DNA from: JBLIOB01 sp047639575
GTDB lineage: Bacteria > Bacteroidota > Bacteroidia > Flavobacteriales_D > Parvicellaceae
Reading direction: 5' to 3'
DNA length: 17,993 nt
NCBI GenBank assembly: GCA_047639575.1
Contig: JBLIOB010000061.1
Span: 1-17,993 of the forward strand
Part shown: piece by piece, positions 16,143-17,993 of the stretch
How positions within the stretch are numbered: position 1 is the first letter of the stretch
How the letters are laid out: the number at the start of each line of letters is the position of its first letter
Notes under the pieces: model-generated
What the model was told of the DNA's origin: nothing
Seen by the model: the letters and a program-made list of their open reading frames with translations, nothing else
The model's database searches: none
Made by a program: the position numbers and the translations under genes

Positions 16143-16911
16143 CTACCTAGAAACAACTATTTTCCCTGTTTTAATTGGATCCCCCCCTTTATCAACAACA
16201 AATAAATAGAGCCCTTTAGGTACATCTGACACATCAAGGTTGGTGAATTTAGCCTCAAATTGGAATACTAGTTGACTTTACCTTTTCACTTAACGCATTG
16301 AACATTTCTAACCTATAACCGATTCCATTTACATTGACACCTGTCAAACCCACCCGGCATTCAGAAATCGCGGGGTTAGGGAATATTTTGAGGCTAGATG
16401 CTTCTTTGACTTCATCGACACCAGTAAGAACGTCCAAGCACACATCAACATAAACTGAATCGGTGGGCTTTGCAGAGGCAAATACAACGTGTCGAATACA
16501 TGCACCTCCAACTGCTGCTCTTGCCTTAAATTAACACCTATATATCGAAGTGTCATTTGCTGCCATTGTTTCAACATCTAAATACTCCGGATCTGCAGCA
16601 TCTGGATATATTGTGATATCACCCATCATTTCATTTCCATAACAAATAATTCCAAAACACTGATAATGCGAAGAACCAGGCAACAATGTTGTTTCAATTC
16701 TCTTCTCCTTAGCAATCATCGTTGATGAGGTTAAGTTATGAACGTAAAGTTTCGTTGTATATAGCATGGTCGAATCATTCGTAGGATTAGCGGTGCTGAC
16801 CGTTATCATCGAATTGGTCACATCATTAAAATTCTCATCAGTGATCATAAAGGCCTGACTAAAAGCCGAAACCGATATTAGTATCATTAATAATACAATT
16901 AGCTTGCTCAT
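16143..16911 (-). pseudogene. Decayed paralogue of the neighbouring T9SS cargo protein (one nonsense codon, one frameshift)
   Basis: Read from the ATG at 16911, this encodes a signal peptide (MSKLIVLLMILISVSAFSQA) and 126 codons homologous to the 15224-15994 protein, including KEKRIETTLL..SSHYQCFGIICYG. A TAA stop at 16531-16533 then sits exactly where the intact paralogue has a tyrosine (aligned ...YRC*FKAR versus ...INTYFKPK). The same frame continues with recognisable homology (VVFASAKPTDSVYVDV, then KIFPNPAIS of the sorting domain) until about 16260. There the reading shifts by one base into another frame that encodes the end of a type A sorting domain (NLDVSDVPKGLYLFVVDKGG, ending KIVVSR) and stops at 16143. 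Two independent lesions argue for true gene decay rather than one sequencing error. The first 126 residues could still be made, but without the sorting domain the product would stay in the periplasm. An upstream TTG at 16938 would fall inside the promoter box, so the ATG at 16911 was chosen. Confidence 0.88.
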
Positions 16912-16935
16912 ATTACTTGGTTGGTTTTGTTCTTT

Positions 16936-16967
16936 CAAAGCTATAAGGGAATGGCAACGGACTCAAA
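16936..16967 (-). promoter_or_regulatory. Bacteroidota-type promoter of the T9SS pseudogene
   Basis: The - strand carries TTTG (16964-16967), a 20-base spacer and TAGCTTTG (16936-16943). This matches the -33 TTTG and -7 TAnnTTTG consensus with proper spacing, 24 bases before the ATG. It is the best promoter match in the window, although the gene behind it is broken. Confidence 0.6.
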
Positions 16968-17003
16968 CCAATCCTAAATTATTATTGAGATCTTAAACCT
17001 ATC

Positions 17004-17037
17004 AATAGGATTCCAATTACTTTGATACGAATCCTAT
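17004..17037. repeat. 13-base upstream element, copy B, forming one arm of an inverted repeat
   Basis: AATAGGATTCCAA (17004-17016) is identical to 16078-16090. Within it ATAGGATTC (17005-17013) is the exact reverse complement of GAATCCTAT (17029-17037), with 15 bases between. A CCTATAGG palindrome follows at 17033-17040. The dyad stands between two divergent genes and could be a protein-binding site for either; the only basis is the sequence symmetry. Confidence 0.4.
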
Positions 17038-17122
17038 AGGTTAATAGGAAGAAATGTTAGACTTTTACAGCGTATTTTACTTAAACCTTATAATTGAACA
17101 ACAATCATTAATTAAATTGACT

Positions 17123-17993
17123 ATGAAAAAAATATTACTTTCTGCATGTGTACTAGCAATGGCAGCAGGCGCTTCAGCTCAAATCTTCTTAGAAGATTTC
17201 GAGGGAGTTACTGTACCAGCGCTTCCATCTGGATGGACACAGGCAACGAACTCAACTGACGGTGGTTGGCAATCTACTAATGACTACAGTAGTGCTTATT
17301 ACGCTATTCCTGCACATACTAGATATGCAGGAACAAACGATGACATCTGCAACTGTGATAAAGCAGCTGAGAAATTGATTTCTCCAGCTATCGCTGTTCC
17401 TGCTTCAGGAGTTCACGTACTTAGTTTTGAGTATACACTTGGAGCTTACTATGGTGAATACGCAGAACTAGGTATTTCTACTGATGGAGGTGCTACATTT
17501 ACTGTTGCTCAAACTCTTGCTGCTACTAACGGAAGTGGTGCACACGTATGGACGGCTGTAGCTGAAGGCTTAGCTGCTTACGCAGGTCAAACTATCAATG
17601 TTGTATTCAATTATGAAGACAATGCAGGTTGGGGATCAGGTTTAATGATTGACGATGTATCTATTGATGCACTTGCTAACGTAGACATGGAAATGACTGC
17701 TATCACAACTGCTCCTACTGTTGCAGCTGGCGCTGTAAGTATTGAAGGTACTGTAACTAACCTTGGTGCTGCTAACATTACTTCTATCGATATTACTTGG
17801 AATGATGGAACAGGACCATACAACGAAACGTTCACAGTGAACTTGAACTTTGGTGATGCTTACAACTTTACGCATGGCACAGCCTTGACTGCTGTTGCTG
17901 GTAACAATTACGCGGTTGATGTTACTGTTGTTGCTACTGGTGATGCTGACGGGTCAAACGACATGTTAAGTACTTCAATTAGCGCTGTTTCCG
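17123..17993 (+). CDS. Secreted choice-of-anchor J domain protein, N-terminal part (runs off the window)
   Basis: An open frame of 290 codons with no stop reaches the window's edge. It starts with a clear signal peptide (MKKILLSACVLAMAAGASAQ, residues 1-20). Residues about 20-183 look like a choice-of-anchor J (MAM-like jelly-roll) domain: FLEDFEG near the start, a PSGWTQ motif, a NDDICNCDKAAEKLISPAI stretch, ELGISTDGG, and the typical closing LMIDDVSI at 174-181. A second beta-sandwich (about 187-290), CARDB-like, opens with DMEMTAITT and ends incomplete. Proteins of this build in Bacteroidota are usually large surface proteins ending in a T9SS sorting domain, which would lie beyond the window, so that part is inference. 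The ATG is followed at once by the basic n-region, supporting the start. A one-mismatch -7 box (TATAATTG, 17089-17096) is a weak promoter candidate. Codons are rich in GCT and ACT, suggesting a well-expressed gene. Confidence 0.85.
   Translation, partial: MKKILLSACVLAMAAGASAQIFLEDFEGVTVPALPSGWTQATNSTDGGWQSTNDYSSAYYAIPAHTRYAGTNDDICNCDKAAEKLISPAIAVPASGVHVLSFEYTLGAYYGEYAELGISTDGGATFTVAQTLAATNGSGAHVWTAVAEGLAAYAGQTINVVFNYEDNAGWGSGLMIDDVSIDALANVDMEMTAITTAPTVAAGAVSIEGTVTNLGAANITSIDITWNDGTGPYNETFTVNLNFGDAYNFTHGTALTAVAGNNYAVDVTVVATGDADGSNDMLSTSISAVS

Noticed and set aside
16255..16443. Independent small gene beginning at GTG and containing FPNP
   Set aside because: It is the middle part of the broken cargo gene, in the same frame as its N-terminal part after the nonsense codon; there is no reason to treat it as a separate gene.
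16531..16533. Programmed stop-codon readthrough instead of a pseudogene
   Set aside because: The stop is TAA, the least leaky codon, with no visible recoding signal, and a second unrelated frameshift lies downstream.
16344..16577. Separate 77-codon frame on the - strand inside the pseudogene region
   Set aside because: It is in a different frame from the one showing homology to the cargo protein and resembles nothing; the pseudogene explains the DNA.

Overview
The window looks like the chromosome of a member of the Bacteroidota, most probably a marine or freshwater flavobacterial-type organism. The evidence is AT-rich DNA with no clear Shine-Dalgarno sites, a full-length SprA (the outer-membrane channel of the type IX secretion system, T9SS), proteins with T9SS type A C-terminal sorting domains, TonB proteins of the Bacteroidota type with a polyproline linker, and TAnnTTTG promoter elements. 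Genus cannot be fixed from the sequence alone.

Layout. Bases 1-1436 (+) hold the end of cysD and all of cysN, the two subunits of ATP sulfurylase, closed by a bidirectional terminator. Bases 1517-3116 (-) hold two tandem, diverged copies of a TonB energy transducer, each followed by its own terminator. Bases 3200-14321 (-) carry a tightly packed block read in the order maeB, ruvA, sprA, gcvH, vanZ-like: maeB/ruvA overlap by one base, ruvA/sprA are 12 bases apart and gcvH/vanZ abut. This order is, as far as I recall, common in Bacteroidota. Both maeB and sprA appear to start at TTG. Base 14460 starts a divergent sirtuin deacylase (+).

The right end (15224-17993) is a cluster of secreted-protein genes. 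It holds an intact T9SS cargo protein of unknown function (-), a decayed paralogue of it with one nonsense codon and one frameshift (-), and the start of a large exported choice-of-anchor J protein (+) that runs off the window. The two paralogues share a 13-base element at a similar distance upstream, and both keep a recognisable promoter.

How the genes relate: sprA encodes the channel through which proteins with C-terminal sorting domains, such as the 15224-15994 product, leave the cell. The TonB proteins carry proton-motive energy to other outer-membrane transporters. The rest is central metabolism and housekeeping: sulfate activation, glycine cleavage, malic enzyme, Holliday-junction processing and protein deacylation. 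I see no CRISPR array, insertion sequence, prophage, tRNA or rRNA. I found no clear new multi-gene system; the most distinctive items are the decaying T9SS cargo paralogue with its shared upstream element, the two TTG starts in one operon, and the sirtuin without its zinc cysteines.
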